DNA of 64,000 nt from an uncultured Bacteroidales bacterium (GTDB lineage Bacteria; Bacteroidota; Bacteroidia; Bacteroidales; Paludibacteraceae): contig CACZFM010000001.1 in NCBI GenBank assembly GCA_902780495.1, positions 62,001 to 126,000 of the forward strand, written 5' to 3'. The notes under the pieces were generated by a model, which was not told the DNA's origin, did not search any database, and worked only from the letters and a program-made list of their open reading frames with translations. How positions within the stretch are numbered: the first letter of the stretch is position 1; each line of letters opens with the position of its first letter. The position numbers and the translations under genes were made by a program. Positions 18,177-28,720 of this stretch are shown here, one piece after another.

Positions 18177-18210
18177 TTTGCATATTCGAAAAAAAAGCAG
18201 TAATTTTGCA
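18177..18210 (+). promoter_or_regulatory. Bacteroidetes-type promoter for the LOG-family gene
   Basis: TTTG (18177-18180) and TAATTTTGCA (18201-18210), 27 nt before the start codon. Confidence 0.75.
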
Positions 18211-18236
18211 GGCTTTTTTGTAAACATCATTCTGAT

Positions 18237-18824
18237 ATGGCAAAAATCAAGTCCGTTGCAGTGTATTGCGCTTCCTCCTCGCAGGTGCGCCCATCTTTCT
18301 TTCAAGAGGCTTACCGCTTGGGTGAATGTATCGCAGAAAACGGCATCCGTCTGGTGTACGGTGACGGCGGCATCGGCCTGATGGGCAAACTGGCAGAAGG
18401 AGCCCTGGCACACAAAGGTGAAGTGGTGGGCGTTATCCCCCGTTTTATGGTGGAGCAGGGTTGGAACAATCCCCAAAGTACACAAACAATAGTGGTGGAG
18501 ACGATGCATGAACGTAAAGCCCTCATCGAAAAAATGGTGGATGGCATGGTGGCGATGCCGGGTGGAGTAGGTACGTTTGAGGAATTGTTGGAGTGCCTGA
18601 CCTGGAAACAACTCGGTTTGCATGTGAAACCCGTTGTCATCCTGAATGCCGACGGGTATTACGACCCCTTGTTGGAATGTTTGCATAAAATGGTAGAAGA
18701 AAAAATGCTGCGCGAGATACACTTGAACATGTTTCAAGTAGTTCGCCATGCGGATGAGGTGATACCCGCCTTGGAGAACGCTTTCCCGTGGGATTCGTCC
18801 ATCCGTAGAGCTGCAGCCATCTAA
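18237..18824 (+). CDS. LOG family nucleotide 5'-monophosphate phosphoribohydrolase-like protein
   Basis: 195 residues with a Rossmann fold and the LOG signature PGGVGTFEE (108-116) plus GGIGLMG near residue 44. Family members cleave the base from cytokinin riboside or other nucleoside monophosphates; in bacteria the physiological substrate is often unknown. The start is supported by a promoter immediately upstream. The DUF4271 gene follows after 6 nt, beginning a run of closely packed genes to trmD. Confidence 0.9.
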   Translation: MAKIKSVAVYCASSSQVRPSFFQEAYRLGECIAENGIRLVYGDGGIGLMGKLAEGALAHKGEVVGVIPRFMVEQGWNNPQSTQTIVVETMHERKALIEKMVDGMVAMPGGVGTFEELLECLTWKQLGLHVKPVVILNADGYYDPLLECLHKMVEEKMLREIHLNMFQVVRHADEVIPALENAFPWDSSIRRAAAI

Positions 18825-18830
18825 ACGAAC

Positions 18831-19481
18831 ATGATAAGTGTACCGCACATAGAAACAATCAACAGCATAGCATGGACGCCTTGGGCTGTGTTGCTGCTGG
18901 CTCTGTTGCTTGGGTTGACCGAGTGGACGCATCAGGGATATGTGGGCAGTTGCCTTCGTTCCGTTTTTTCTGCGCCCGAACGTCGTTATGAGGATAGTCC
19001 GAAGATTTTGACACGTTTTTTCTGTGTCATGTTCTGCGTGGGTACGTTTGCACTATCCCTATGTACGGTATGTTACACCGACGGCCGTTTCTCGTTAGTG
19101 CCTTTTCTACTAACCGGCATAGTCACGTTAGCTGTTGTCGGCCTTCGTTCGGTGCTGGTGGATATAACGGCTTGGGTGTTCTCATTCTCCGGTGATCTGC
19201 CTGCCATACGCATTCATACTTGGGCATTGTGGACTATCACAAGCGTATTCCTTCTGTCCGGTGTGCTTCTGGTTATTCATATTCCTGCCCTGACCGGAAA
19301 CAAGTGGCTTTTTGGCACTTTGCTGGTAGCGTATTGGGCTGTGGTGCTGTGGAAAATGCTTCGAGGATACATGCGCAGTATGCTCTCGATATTGTATATA
19401 TCGGTTTATTTTGTCACATTGGAAGTTCTGCCGGTCGGCGGTCTTCTGCTGGTGGCGCAAAAAATAGTCAGTAACATCTAA
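18831..19481 (+). CDS. DUF4271 family integral membrane protein
   Basis: 216 residues with about six predicted membrane segments (for example WAVLLLALLLG, FLLTGIVTLAVVGL, LWTITSVFLLSGVLLVI). This family is found in Bacteroidetes next to uroporphyrinogen-III synthase, as here (12 nt upstream). Function unknown; context links it loosely to the hemD-like/rnpA operon. Confidence 0.8.
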   Translation: MISVPHIETINSIAWTPWAVLLLALLLGLTEWTHQGYVGSCLRSVFSAPERRYEDSPKILTRFFCVMFCVGTFALSLCTVCYTDGRFSLVPFLLTGIVTLAVVGLRSVLVDITAWVFSFSGDLPAIRIHTWALWTITSVFLLSGVLLVIHIPALTGNKWLFGTLLVAYWAVVLWKMLRGYMRSMLSILYISVYFVTLEVLPVGGLLLVAQKIVSNI

Positions 19482-19492
19482 ATCTGTACACT

Positions 19493-20239
19493 ATGATACG
19501 AAAAATTCTTGTTTCTCAACCCAAACCCCAGTCCTCCCACAATCCGTATGCGGAGATGGCTTCCCAATTCGGGGTCACGTTCGATTTCCGTCCGTTGACA
19601 CATATTGAGGGGTTTGATGCCAAAGAGTTCCGTCAGCAGCGTGTTTATCTGGAGGACTATACGGCCGTCCTGATGAATTCGCGTATTGCGGTGGACCAGT
19701 TCTTCCGCATGTGTCAGGAAGTGCGTTTCCAAGTGCCGGAAAAGATGCACTATTACTGCAATTCGGATTCGGTTGCCAATTATCTGCAAAAATACATACA
19801 GTACCGCAAACGCCGCGTGTTCTTCGCCGAACACAATGGCCATTTCGAGGAACTGCTCCCGATTATGAACCGCCGTCCGAATGAGAAATATATGATGGTG
19901 GCATCGGAAACGCATACAGATGAACTAATCAATCTTTTTGCCGGTCACGGAATTACCATCCGTCCGGTGAAGATGTATCGCACAGTATCTACTCCGTGGC
20001 CGGAGAAAGAATCCTTTGATTATGATATGGTGGTTCTCTTCTCCGCTGCTAATGCCGTATCGCTTCGTGAGAACTTCCCCGATTTGAAACAAGGCGATAA
20101 AGTGATTGCGGCGCTTGGCAACCACACCTCGGCTACGCTGCGCGAAATGGGTATAACGCCGGATATACAGGTGCCGTCCCCCAAGTTCCACAGCATAACA
20201 GAGGCTATACAAGATTATTTGGAAAACCATCAGGAATAG
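19493..20239 (+). CDS. hemD: Uroporphyrinogen-III synthase family protein
   Basis: 248 residues. It has the two-lobed HemD pattern, with KILVSQPKP near the start and VVLFSAANAVSLRENF and VIAALGNHTSATLREMG in the C-terminal half. HemD cyclises hydroxymethylbilane in tetrapyrrole synthesis. The divergent sequence is usual for Bacteroidetes, where the gene precedes rnpA. The stop codon abuts the rnpA start directly. Catalytic activity is inferred from family membership. Confidence 0.85.
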   Translation: MIRKILVSQPKPQSSHNPYAEMASQFGVTFDFRPLTHIEGFDAKEFRQQRVYLEDYTAVLMNSRIAVDQFFRMCQEVRFQVPEKMHYYCNSDSVANYLQKYIQYRKRRVFFAEHNGHFEELLPIMNRRPNEKYMMVASETHTDELINLFAGHGITIRPVKMYRTVSTPWPEKESFDYDMVVLFSAANAVSLRENFPDLKQGDKVIAALGNHTSATLREMGITPDIQVPSPKFHSITEAIQDYLENHQE

Positions 20240-20617
20240 GTGAGGACATTTCCGAAAATAGAGAAGCTTTGCGGGCAGTTGCGTATCAAAGCCCTGTATC
20301 AGGAAGGACGCAAACTGACGGTGTGGCCGTTCCGTATCCATTGCCGCTTTCCTGAAAAAGGTACTCCGCCGTCAGAGACCAAAGTGCTTATTTGGGCACC
20401 GAAGTCGCTGTTCAAACATGCAGTGGACCGCAACAGGATGCGCCGTTTGATGCGGGAAGCCTACCGGCTGAATAAAGATGAAGTGGAGCAACGGGGGTGG
20501 GAAGTGAGTTTTAACTACATGGACAAGGAACAACAATCCTTTCAGCAGCTTGAAAAAGCCATGAAACGGGCATTGAAACGATTGGTGGAAGAGGAGGAAA
20601 AACAATGGGAAAAGTGA
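20240..20617 (+). CDS. rnpA: Ribonuclease P protein component
   Basis: 125 residues, GTG start directly after the upstream TAG. Binds RNase P RNA and helps process the 5' ends of tRNA precursors. The conserved RNR region ([18 protein letters not shown]) is present. Overlaps yidD by 13 nt; this rnpA-yidD coupling is common in bacteria. Confidence 0.95.
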   Translation: MRTFPKIEKLCGQLRIKALYQEGRKLTVWPFRIHCRFPEKGTPPSETKVLIWAPKSLFKHAVDRNRMRRLMREAYRLNKDEVEQRGWEVSFNYMDKEQQSFQQLEKAMKRALKRLVEEEEKQWEK

Positions 20618-20835
20618 AAATATTTGTGCGCAAGCTGTTTTTGCTGCCGGTGTATTTCTACCGCTGCTGCATCTCCCCGCTTACGCCTCCGTCGTGCCGA
20701 TTTACGCCCACATGCAGTCAATATATGGTGGAAGCCGTGTTGAAATACGGTGTTTTGAAAGGAGGATGGCTGGGGTTGAAACGCTTGGCGCGCTGTCATC
20801 CGTGGGGAGGAAGCGGCTATGACCCTGTGCCATAA
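20605..20835 (+). CDS. yidD: Membrane protein insertion efficiency factor YidD
   Basis: 76 residues. Family signature [15 protein letters not shown] and [17 protein letters not shown]. Small inner-membrane-associated protein linked to YidC-dependent insertion. Overlaps the rnpA 3' end, indicating translational coupling. Confidence 0.95.
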   Translation: MGKVKIFVRKLFLLPVYFYRCCISPLTPPSCRFTPTCSQYMVEAVLKYGVLKGGWLGLKRLARCHPWGGSGYDPVP

Positions 20836-20850
20836 AAAAAGAAGATAGAA

Positions 20851-21528
20851 ATGATGCGGATAGATATAATAACATGTTGTCCCGAATTGTTGGATTCGCC
20901 CCTGAACCATTCTATCGTACAACGCGCGAAAGATAAAGGTTTGGTGGAGATATATGTGCACAATCTGCGTGATTACACGCTGGACAAGCATCGCAAGGTG
21001 GATGATTATGCGTTCGGTTTCGGCGCAGGCATGGTACTGCAGATAGAACCGATAGACCGTTGTATTGCAGCCCTGAAAGCGGAACGCGATTATGACGAAA
21101 TCATCTTCACCGCTCCTGATGGCGAACGCTTCAATCAGCAGACTGCCAATAGGCTTTCGATGGCCAAGAACCTGATTATCTTGTGCGGGCACTATAAGGG
21201 TGTAGACCAGCGCGTGCGTGACCATCTGATAACAAAGGAATACACCATCGGTGATTATGTCTTGACAGGAGGAGAAATGCCTGCCGCCATTATGACGGAT
21301 GCCATTGTGCGCCTGTTGCCCGGAGCCCTGGGCGATGAGACAAGTGCGCTCAACGATTCTTTCCAAGACGGACTGCTGGAACCCGGTGTTTACACCCGTC
21401 CGGCGGAATACAAGGGATGGAAAGTGCCGGATATACTGATTTCCGGCAATCAAGCAAAAATAGATGAATGGCTCTACGAAGAGAGTCTCCGGCATACCCA
21501 AGAACGTCGGCCGGATCTATTGGAGTGA
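20851..21528 (+). CDS. trmD: tRNA (guanine37-N1)-methyltransferase TrmD
   Basis: 225 residues. Methylates G37 of tRNAs that read CNN codons, preventing +1 frameshifts. The trefoil-knot SAM-binding motifs are visible: [14 protein letters not shown] and [15 protein letters not shown]. Length fits the family. Last gene of the run from LOG to trmD, ending at a bidirectional terminator. Confidence 0.96.
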   Translation: MMRIDIITCCPELLDSPLNHSIVQRAKDKGLVEIYVHNLRDYTLDKHRKVDDYAFGFGAGMVLQIEPIDRCIAALKAERDYDEIIFTAPDGERFNQQTANRLSMAKNLIILCGHYKGVDQRVRDHLITKEYTIGDYVLTGGEMPAAIMTDAIVRLLPGALGDETSALNDSFQDGLLEPGVYTRPAEYKGWKVPDILISGNQAKIDEWLYEESLRHTQERRPDLLE

Positions 21529-21547
21529 TCTATGATAAGACGACACG

Positions 21548-21582
21548 AAAAAAAGAGTCACTCTTAAGAGCAACTCCTTTTT
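21548..21582. terminator. Bidirectional terminator between trmD and HU gene
   Basis: Hairpin 21555-21576 (GAGTCACTCTT / AAGAGCAACTC, allowing G-U) with an A-run on the left and a T-run on the right. It can stop transcripts from both sides. Confidence 0.75.
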
Positions 21583-21605
21583 CATTTAAAGCTAAAAGTG
21601 AAAGC

Positions 21606-21869
21606 TTAGAGAGCCATCTTGGCACCGGCTTTGAACTTAACCACTTTGTGAGCAGGAATAGTGATTTTCTGCTTGGTTTGGAGGTTCATACCCTGACGAG
21701 CAGCTTTCTTAACAACTGCGAAAGTACCGAAACCGATAAGTTGAACGTTTTCGCCTTTCTTGAGAGTTTCGATGATAGCTTCCATAGCAGCATCAACAGC
21801 TGCAGCAGCGTTTACCTTTGACATTTCAGCCTTTGCTGCAACGGCAGCAACGAGTTCGGATTTGTTCAT
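21606..21869 (-). CDS. HU family DNA-binding protein
   Basis: 87 residues, starting MNKSELVAAVAAKAEMSKVN. Dimeric nucleoid protein that bends DNA. The beta-arm region (AARQGMNLQTKQKITIPA) and the C-terminal VVKFKAGAKMAL are typical. Single-gene unit with its own promoter and terminator. Confidence 0.95.
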   Translation of the reverse strand: MNKSELVAAVAAKAEMSKVNAAAAVDAAMEAIIETLKKGENVQLIGFGTFAVVKKAARQGMNLQTKQKITIPAHKVVKFKAGAKMAL

Positions 21870-21942
21870 AGTGATACAAATTTTGAGGGTTAATAATTGG
21901 GTATCTTTTTAGATTTGGTTCGTTCCATAATCCTGATTCCGC

Positions 21943-21975
21943 TGCAAAGGTACAACTTTTTTTTGAATCACCAAA
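21943..21975 (-). promoter_or_regulatory. Bacteroidetes-type promoter for the HU gene
   Basis: On the minus strand, TTTG (about 21972-21975) and TAccTTTGCA (21943-21952), about 75 nt before the HU start. Confidence 0.75.
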
Positions 21976-22100
21976 TAAAAATGAAAAAAAAATGCATGAA
22001 AAGTTCACTTTTTGCAATAAATAGTCGTTTTACACACTCAAATCAACGGAAAATAACTGAAATATAAACAAAAATACAAAACAATAATACAGTACTGACC

Positions 22101-22874
22101 ATGAGAAATATCCCTGTCGTTACGCGGAATTTGCTATTGATAAACCTGTTGGTTTTTTTGTTGGATCTCTCCATGCGCCGTCATGGCATAATGCTTAGTT
22201 CTTTGTTGGGGCTGCATTTTGTCACTGCTTCCGGTTTTCATTGGTGGCAGCCGTTTACATACATGTTTCTTCATGCCGATTTCGGGCATCTGTTCTGCAA
22301 TATGTTTGCAGTATGGATGTTTGGTCCTGTTTTGGAACGCGAATGGGGTACACAGAAGTATTTGTTTTACTATTTGGTGTGCGGATTGGGTGCCGCCATT
22401 GCCCAGGAGGCAGTATGGGCGGTGCGGGTGACGAACTTGCTGCAGTCCTATCCTGTTGAGGTTGTGGCCACGCAATATGTTGACGTGGTGGTTACCATTG
22501 GTGCTTCCGGTGCGGTTTTCGGAATCTTGTTGGCTTTCGGATGGCTATTCCCCGATATTCCGATGTTCCTCCTCTTCCTCCCGATTCCCATACGTGCACG
22601 CACATTCGTCATTATATATGCGGCAATAGAATTGTTTGCCGGATTCTCGCATATTACAGGGGATAATGTGGCGCATTTTGCCCATTTGGGTGGTATGCTT
22701 TTCGGACTGCTATTGTTGCTTTTGTGGAAAAAAGGCGACTGGAAATGGCCGGATTGGCATATGCCTTGGCGCCGTTATCCCCGACTGGATAGTTCGAAGG
22801 ATAAGGATTATTCGTCCTACCACTACCAGCGTAGGGTGGATGAGCCGGATTCGGAAGAAAATGATGCCGAATAG
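22101..22874 (+). CDS. Rhomboid family intramembrane serine protease
   Basis: 257 residues with about six membrane segments. Catalytic Ser137 in GASGAVFG and His195 in AHFAHLGG, plus the HxxxN-type motif HADFGHLFCNM in segment 2, are present, so the protease is likely active. Substrates unknown. The C-terminal about 45 residues are charged and cytoplasmic. It has no near operon partner. Confidence 0.93.
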   Translation: MRNIPVVTRNLLLINLLVFLLDLSMRRHGIMLSSLLGLHFVTASGFHWWQPFTYMFLHADFGHLFCNMFAVWMFGPVLEREWGTQKYLFYYLVCGLGAAIAQEAVWAVRVTNLLQSYPVEVVATQYVDVVVTIGASGAVFGILLAFGWLFPDIPMFLLFLPIPIRARTFVIIYAAIELFAGFSHITGDNVAHFAHLGGMLFGLLLLLLWKKGDWKWPDWHMPWRRYPRLDSSKDKDYSSYHYQRRVDEPDSEENDAE

Positions 22875-22924
22875 TTCGGAAAAAATAAAGTTACACCCTA
22901 TTTTGTGCAATTTTTGACAAAAGA

Positions 22925-22958
22925 TTTGGTAGTATCAAAAAAAAAGAGTATCTTTGCA
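22925..22958 (+). promoter_or_regulatory. Bacteroidetes-type promoter for the fumarate reductase operon
   Basis: TTTG (22925-22928) and TAtcTTTGCA (22949-22958), 51 nt before the first gene. Confidence 0.8.
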
Positions 22959-23009
22959 GGCTTTTGTGTGTAACAAATACTAAAAATACTATAAAAATAA
23001 CAAAAATCT

Positions 23010-23717
23010 ATGTGGTTAAAAGATTCATCTATCGGCCGTAAGTTCATTATGAGCATTACAGGTCTGTTTTTGGTCCTTTTCCTGCTGTTTCATGGCAGTA
23101 TGAACCTCTGCCTCGTCATTGACGATGTGTTCGGGACGCAGGGGTACAATTGGATCTGCGCTATGTTGGGCGCCAATTGGTATGCGCTTGCCGGCACAAT
23201 GGTTCTGGCATTAGGCGTGGTTGTGCATTTTGTGTATGCCATCATTCTGACCATCCAGAATCGTGCAGCTCGCGGCAACGACCGTTATGCCATCGAGGCT
23301 CGTCAGGAAGGTGTGGATTGGGCATCCAAGAACATGTTGGCATTAGGTATCATTGTCGTATTGGGTCTCTGCTTGCACCTCTACAATTTCTGGTACAAAA
23401 TGCAATATGCCGAGTTGACGGGTGTGGAAACATCTATGTTTGACCCCCAAGACGGTTCGGCAATTGTCACCGATTTGTTTACTAACGGTTGGTGCGGCAT
23501 CGTGTATTGCTTGGTTTACATCGTTTGGCTCTGCGCCTTGTGGTTCCACTTGAGTCATGGTGTTTGGTCTGCCCTGCAGACAATGGGATGGAGCAATCTC
23601 ATTTGGCTCAAACGTATCAAAGTAATCGGCACCATATTTGCCACCGTTGCCGTAGGACTCTTTATGATTGTGGTATTCTATTTTCTGGGTGTTAACATCG
23701 GTCAAATGTGCGCCTAA
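23010..23717 (+). CDS. frdC: Succinate dehydrogenase/fumarate reductase cytochrome b subunit
   Basis: 235 residues with five membrane segments, the di-heme single-subunit anchor type (B-type complex). Conserved His residues sit in the segments ([45 protein letters not shown]). It anchors the soluble subunits and links menaquinol oxidation to fumarate reduction. First gene of a three-gene operon behind a clear promoter. Confidence 0.93.
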   Translation: MWLKDSSIGRKFIMSITGLFLVLFLLFHGSMNLCLVIDDVFGTQGYNWICAMLGANWYALAGTMVLALGVVVHFVYAIILTIQNRAARGNDRYAIEARQEGVDWASKNMLALGIIVVLGLCLHLYNFWYKMQYAELTGVETSMFDPQDGSAIVTDLFTNGWCGIVYCLVYIVWLCALWFHLSHGVWSALQTMGWSNLIWLKRIKVIGTIFATVAVGLFMIVVFYFLGVNIGQMCA

Positions 23718-23743
23718 TGTGTAACCGGATTGATTCTAAGATT

Positions 23744-25783
23744 ATGATAAACAAGGAAGATATACAGGCTGCAGCACAAAAGATTGCTGACACAGTGAAA
23801 GCTGCAGTCAAGGGTGAAAACATCATCACCCCCAAAATGGCGAAAATACCGGAAGGTCCATTAGAGAAGAAGTGGACGAACTATAAAGACCATCAGAAAC
23901 TGGTGAACCCTGCCAATAAACGTCGTCTTGACGTGATTGTTGTGGGCACGGGTTTGGCAGGTGCATCTGCCGCCGCTTCGTTGGCAGAGATGGGGTTCAA
24001 TGTGCTGAACTTCTGTATTCAAGATTCGCCTCGTCGCGCACACTCAATAGCCGCTCAAGGTGGTATCAATGCGGCAAAGAACTATCAAAACGATGGTGAT
24101 TCAGTCTATCGTCTGTATTATGATACCATTAAGGGTGGTGACTATCGTGCCCGTGAAGCCAATGTCTATCGTTTGGCTGAGGTTTCCAATAATATTATTG
24201 ACCAATGCGTAGCGCAAGGTGTACCTTTCGCCCGCGAATACGGAGGCTTGTTGGATAACCGTTCGTTTGGCGGTGCCCAAGTTAGTCGTACGTTCTATGC
24301 CAAAGGTCAAACCGGTCAGCAACTCTTGCTGGGCGCCTATAGCGCACTGAGCCGCCAAATAGGTAAAGGCAAAGTGAAGATGTATACGCGCTATGAGATG
24401 TTGGATATCGTAATGATTGCCGATGAGAACGGTGAAAAACGTGCTCGTGGTATCATTGCCCGCAATTTGGTTACAGGCCGCATAGAGCGCTTCTTTGCGC
24501 ACGCTGTAGTTGTGGGTACGGGTGGATACGGAAACACATTCTTCCTTTCTACCAATGCGATGGCTTCTAATGGTTCAGCTGCAATGCAGATGTATCGTCA
24601 TGGTGCTTATTTCGCCAATCCCTGCTATGCACAGATTCACCCCACATGTATTCCGAAGCATGGTGACTTCCAGTCCAAATTGACCCTTATGTCGGAGTCT
24701 CTGCGTAATGACGGCCGCATTTGGGTTCCGAAGAAATTGGAAGATGCGAAACGCCTGCAGGCAGGTGAGATAAAGGGACGCGATATTCCGGAAGAGGATC
24801 GCGACTACTATTTGGAGCGTCGTTATCCTGCATTCGGAAACCTGGTTCCTCGTGACGTGGCTTCGCGTGCTGCCAAGGAGCGTTGCGATAAAGGTTATGG
24901 TGTCAACAATACCGGTTTGGCCGTATTCTTGGATTTCTCTGATGCTATCCAGCGTCTCGGAAAAGATGTGGTTGCTCAAAAATATGGTAACCTTTTCCAG
25001 ATGTATGAGAAGATTGTAGATGAGAACCCGTATGAGAATCCGATGATGATATTCCCTGCCATTCACTATACAATGGGTGGTATTTGGGTGGATTATGAAC
25101 TCCAAACCAGTGTGAAAGGTTTGTTCTGCATTGGTGAGGCCAATTTCTCCGACCACGGAGCGAATCGTTTGGGTGCCTCCGCTTTGATGCAAGGCTTGGC
25201 TGACGGTTATTTCGTTTTGCCGTACACCATTCAGAACTACTTGGCAGACCAAATCGGTGTACCTCGTATGTCCACAGACCTGCCGGAGTTTGCAGCTGCG
25301 GAAAAAGCGGTCAATGACAAGATTGAGAAACTGATGTCTATTCAGGGAGAACATTCTGTTGATTCCATTCACAAACGTCTTGGTCTTGTGATGTGGGATT
25401 TCGTAGGAATGGGACGTACTGCCGAAAGCCTGAAAGAAGCCATTAAGAAGATTGATGAAATCAAAAAAGACTTCTGGACAAATGTTTATATCCCCGGCAA
25501 GGCAGATGCGCTTAATAACGAATTAGAGAAAGCCCTCCGTCTGGCAGACTTTATCGAAATAGGTAAATTAATGGCGATAGATGCCCTTAATAGAGAAGAG
25601 TCCTGCGGTGGTCACTTCCGTGAGGAATATCAGACAGAGGAAGGTGAAGCTCTCCGTCAGGATGACAAGTTCTCGTATGTTGCCTGCTGGAAATATACGG
25701 GAGAGGATAAAGAGCCCGAACTCATTAAAGAGCCGTTGGACTACGAATTTACTGAACGTAAAACACGTAACTACAAAGCATAA
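23744..25783 (+). CDS. frdA: Succinate dehydrogenase/fumarate reductase flavoprotein subunit
   Basis: 679 residues from the ATG at 23744; an in-frame ATG 36 nt earlier overlaps the upstream stop region and lacks support. Binds FAD covalently and reduces fumarate to succinate. FAD-binding [17 protein letters not shown], the FAD-His region [15 protein letters not shown] and the active-site region [12 protein letters not shown] are present. In gut Bacteroidales this enzyme makes succinate during fermentation. Confidence 0.96.
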   Translation: MINKEDIQAAAQKIADTVKAAVKGENIITPKMAKIPEGPLEKKWTNYKDHQKLVNPANKRRLDVIVVGTGLAGASAAASLAEMGFNVLNFCIQDSPRRAHSIAAQGGINAAKNYQNDGDSVYRLYYDTIKGGDYRAREANVYRLAEVSNNIIDQCVAQGVPFAREYGGLLDNRSFGGAQVSRTFYAKGQTGQQLLLGAYSALSRQIGKGKVKMYTRYEMLDIVMIADENGEKRARGIIARNLVTGRIERFFAHAVVVGTGGYGNTFFLSTNAMASNGSAAMQMYRHGAYFANPCYAQIHPTCIPKHGDFQSKLTLMSESLRNDGRIWVPKKLEDAKRLQAGEIKGRDIPEEDRDYYLERRYPAFGNLVPRDVASRAAKERCDKGYGVNNTGLAVFLDFSDAIQRLGKDVVAQKYGNLFQMYEKIVDENPYENPMMIFPAIHYTMGGIWVDYELQTSVKGLFCIGEANFSDHGANRLGASALMQGLADGYFVLPYTIQNYLADQIGVPRMSTDLPEFAAAEKAVNDKIEKLMSIQGEHSVDSIHKRLGLVMWDFVGMGRTAESLKEAIKKIDEIKKDFWTNVYIPGKADALNNELEKALRLADFIEIGKLMAIDALNREESCGGHFREEYQTEEGEALRQDDKFSYVACWKYTGEDKEPELIKEPLDYEFTERKTRNYKA

Positions 25784-25788
25784 TAACC

Positions 25789-26544
25789 ATGGATAGCTAC
25801 ATAAATATCAAAGTGCGCGTTTGGCGTCAAGCGGGGCCCAAAGCGCCGGGTCATTTTGAGACCTATGAACTGAATCATATTTTCCAAGGAGCATCTTTCC
25901 TTGAAATGATTGACATTTTGAACGAACAACTTATCGCAGAGCATAAGGATCCTATCGCATTTGATCACGATTGCCGTGAGGGTATCTGCGGTATGTGTTC
26001 GATGTATGTGAATGGTCATCCGCATGGACCTGATAGTGCTATCACAACCTGTCAGTTGCACATGCGTCATTTCCATGACGGAGAAACTATCACGGTGGAA
26101 CCTTGGCGCAGCCGTGCTTTCCCAATTATCAAAGATTTGATGGTGGATCGCTCTGCTTATGACAAAATTATGCAAGCAGGTGGTTTCGTGAGTGTAAATA
26201 CAGGTGGTGTACCCGATGCCAATGCCATACCCATTCCCAAGCCGGTAGCTGATGAAGCAATGGATGCTGCATCCTGCATTGGCTGTGGTGCTTGTGCTGC
26301 AGCTTGCAAAAACGGCTCGGCAATGCTCTTCGTATCGGCCAAAGTTTCTCAACTGGCACTACTGCCGCAAGGTAAAGTAGAGGCATCCCGCCGTGCAAAA
26401 GCAATGGTAGCTAAGATGGACGAACTGGGTTTCGGCAACTGCACCAATACCGGTGCTTGCGCAGCCGAGTGCCCTAAATCAGTAAGTCTGGCAAATATTG
26501 CCCGATTGAACCGCGAGTTCCTTTGCGCTAAGTTCCAAGATTAA
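25789..26544 (+). CDS. frdB: Succinate dehydrogenase/fumarate reductase iron-sulfur subunit
   Basis: 251 residues. Carries electrons between the flavin and the heme anchor. Plant-type [2Fe-2S] ligands lie in [15 protein letters not shown] and the two further clusters in [11 protein letters not shown] and [14 protein letters not shown]. Starts 5 nt after frdA. A hairpin follows at 26577-26605. Confidence 0.95.
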   Translation: MDSYINIKVRVWRQAGPKAPGHFETYELNHIFQGASFLEMIDILNEQLIAEHKDPIAFDHDCREGICGMCSMYVNGHPHGPDSAITTCQLHMRHFHDGETITVEPWRSRAFPIIKDLMVDRSAYDKIMQAGGFVSVNTGGVPDANAIPIPKPVADEAMDAASCIGCGACAAACKNGSAMLFVSAKVSQLALLPQGKVEASRRAKAMVAKMDELGFGNCTNTGACAAECPKSVSLANIARLNREFLCAKFQD

Positions 26545-26576
26545 GGAACGGAAGTTGAGAGCTACTCCATACAACG

Positions 26577-26605
26577 TCAAGCGGCTTCGAAAAGAGGTCG
26601 CTTGA
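26577..26605 (+). terminator. Hairpin after frdB, possible terminator
   Basis: TCAAGCG (26577-26583) pairs with CGCTTGA (26599-26605). No strong T-run follows, so intrinsic termination is uncertain. Confidence 0.4.
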
Positions 26606-26653
26606 TGGTTCTTGAAAAGTCAAAAAACAGATCATATAAAACAAAAAATAATT

Positions 26654-28720
26654 ATGCGAAAGCAATTTTTATGTATTCTCCTTCTGTTAGCTGTAACGGC
26701 TATGGCAGAAGAACGAACTCCGGCCGAGGCCGCTGAAATAGCTGCACGGTTTACGAATTCACAACCCTCTCTTCGTCGTGCTCATCGTACGGATCGTAAG
26801 GCAGGAAATATGCGTTTGGCGCATACAGAGCGCAAAATAAACAGTGAACAGGCGGCATATTATGTTTTTAATCAGGAAAATAATGCAGGCTATGTAATTG
26901 TCAGTGGTGATGACTTGGCACCGGATGTGTTGGTCTATGGTGAGCAAGGGCAATTCGATATTGCAACAATCAATCCCAATTTCCGTTTTTGGTTGCGTTA
27001 CTTGCAGGAGCAAATGAGTGTTATAAATGAAGAAAATGCAGCTCCGAAGAAACAGCCGATGGTAACACCGATTGCTCCATTGTTAGTTAATAAAGAGGGT
27101 AAGGAAATTACATGGTATCAAGAGAAACCGTATAACAATCTTTGCCCCATAGACAAGTTGGACAATACCCGTTCTCTCACAGGGTGTGTTGCAACGGCAG
27201 CTGCGCAACTGATGTACAAATGGCGTTATCCGCAAACAGGTATGGATAAATTTTCCTATGTATGGGAAAACTGTTTGGACGAGGATTGCTATTATACAGA
27301 TACGACGACTTTGTCACTGGATTTCTCGCAGATTACGTTTGACTGGGATAATATGCTTCCCGCTTATGAAGATGTATCCTCTACGACAGCTCAGAAAAAC
27401 GCGGTTGCTACGCTGATGTACGCGTGCGGCGTAAGTTGTGAGATGGCTTACGGTGGGGATACCTTTGGCGGTAGTGGTGCATGGACTGACGATATGGGGT
27501 ATGCGCTTAAGAAGTATTTTGGCTACAACGTGGATAAATTTATTTCCACCTATTCCAGGAGTGCTTATTCTCGTGCTAAAAGAAAACCAATTGCCGATAT
27601 ACCGGCAGAATGGTCCGTTTCCGATACAACATTCACCCGATATTTTAATACTGAACTTGAAGAAGGCCGTCCTGTATTGATGGGAGGTGAAGATTCTGAC
27701 AGCGGACATGAATTTATATGTGACGGTAGAAACTCCAGTGGTTATTTCCACATCAATTGGGGGTGGGAAGGTTATGGCAATAACTATTGTATTCTTTCTT
27801 TTCTTAAGCCCGATGGTAGAAATTATGTTTTTTCTGTAGAACTTGATGCTTTGCTGGGGGTTCGTCCTGCCGTGATTGACACTGTGCATGTAACAGGTGT
27901 GCGCGTCACTCCCAATACGGTGAATCTTCGCATCAAAGAGAAAGGAGCGTTGTCTGCTTCGGTTTCCCCTGCAGATGCAACGGTAAAGAAAGTGAATTGG
28001 AAAAGTAGTGAACCAGGTGTGGCTACTGTTTCTGCAACGGGAATTGTTGAAGGCGTCAAAGCGGGTACGTCTGTCATAACGGCCACATCACTCGATGGTG
28101 GTTACACCTCCCAATGTGTGGTTTCTGTATCTCACGATACGATAGATGTTCTTCCCTGTGATGACTATAGTTATACATTCTCAAAAAACAAGCAGATTAG
28201 TACAGGTGCCAATTCATTGGGTAACTACACTTGGAATCTTACCCTTGGTGCAGGCAAGGTACAGCAATGGGATGTAAACGGACGTGGTTATCAGATAGGT
28301 TCTGCTAAAAATACAGCGGGAACAGTTTCATTCTCTACCACCAACACTGCAGAGTGTGTCTTGAGTGAAGTTGTAGTAAATGCTTCTGTTGCCAGCAAAG
28401 CCAGTGGCTCACTTTCTGTTTATATCGGCGGAAAACAGATTGGTACGACTCAATCTCTTTCTTCTTCCGCAACGGACTATCGTTTTGTAAATACAAACAA
28501 AGAGCAGGGAAATCTTGAAATCCGTGCTTCAAAGTTGACAAAGGCATTTTTCATACTCTCCATAGATGTAGAATCGGAGGTGGAATTGCCAACTGCAATA
28601 GAGGAAGTGCAAACACAAAATCAAGACAGAAAGGCCGTATCCAAAGTATTGATTGACGGTCATGTTTATATCCTTCGTGACGGTCACATGTATGATATGA
28701 TGGGTCAGGAGGTGAAATAA
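26654..28720 (+). CDS. Secreted C10 family (streptopain-like) cysteine protease with Ig-like domain
   Basis: 688 residues from the ATG at 26654, which gives a clean signal peptide (MRKQFLCILLLLAVTAMA); the earlier in-frame ATG at 26612 does not. Propeptide (about 20-135), then a C10 peptidase with catalytic Cys178 (SLTGCVATAAAQ) and His352 (GHEFICDGRN...HINWGW). Then a BIG2-like domain (about 415-495: VTGVRVTPNTVNLRI), a further beta-rich region, and the tail KVLIDGHVYILRDGHMYDMMGQEVK shared with other secreted proteins here. Probably a surface or extracellular protease. Its 3' end overlaps that of the convergent mnmA by 16 nt. Confidence 0.92.
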   Translation: MRKQFLCILLLLAVTAMAEERTPAEAAEIAARFTNSQPSLRRAHRTDRKAGNMRLAHTERKINSEQAAYYVFNQENNAGYVIVSGDDLAPDVLVYGEQGQFDIATINPNFRFWLRYLQEQMSVINEENAAPKKQPMVTPIAPLLVNKEGKEITWYQEKPYNNLCPIDKLDNTRSLTGCVATAAAQLMYKWRYPQTGMDKFSYVWENCLDEDCYYTDTTTLSLDFSQITFDWDNMLPAYEDVSSTTAQKNAVATLMYACGVSCEMAYGGDTFGGSGAWTDDMGYALKKYFGYNVDKFISTYSRSAYSRAKRKPIADIPAEWSVSDTTFTRYFNTELEEGRPVLMGGEDSDSGHEFICDGRNSSGYFHINWGWEGYGNNYCILSFLKPDGRNYVFSVELDALLGVRPAVIDTVHVTGVRVTPNTVNLRIKEKGALSASVSPADATVKKVNWKSSEPGVATVSATGIVEGVKAGTSVITATSLDGGYTSQCVVSVSHDTIDVLPCDDYSYTFSKNKQISTGANSLGNYTWNLTLGAGKVQQWDVNGRGYQIGSAKNTAGTVSFSTTNTAECVLSEVVVNASVASKASGSLSVYIGGKQIGTTQSLSSSATDYRFVNTNKEQGNLEIRASKLTKAFFILSIDVESEVELPTAIEEVQTQNQDRKAVSKVLIDGHVYILRDGHMYDMMGQEVK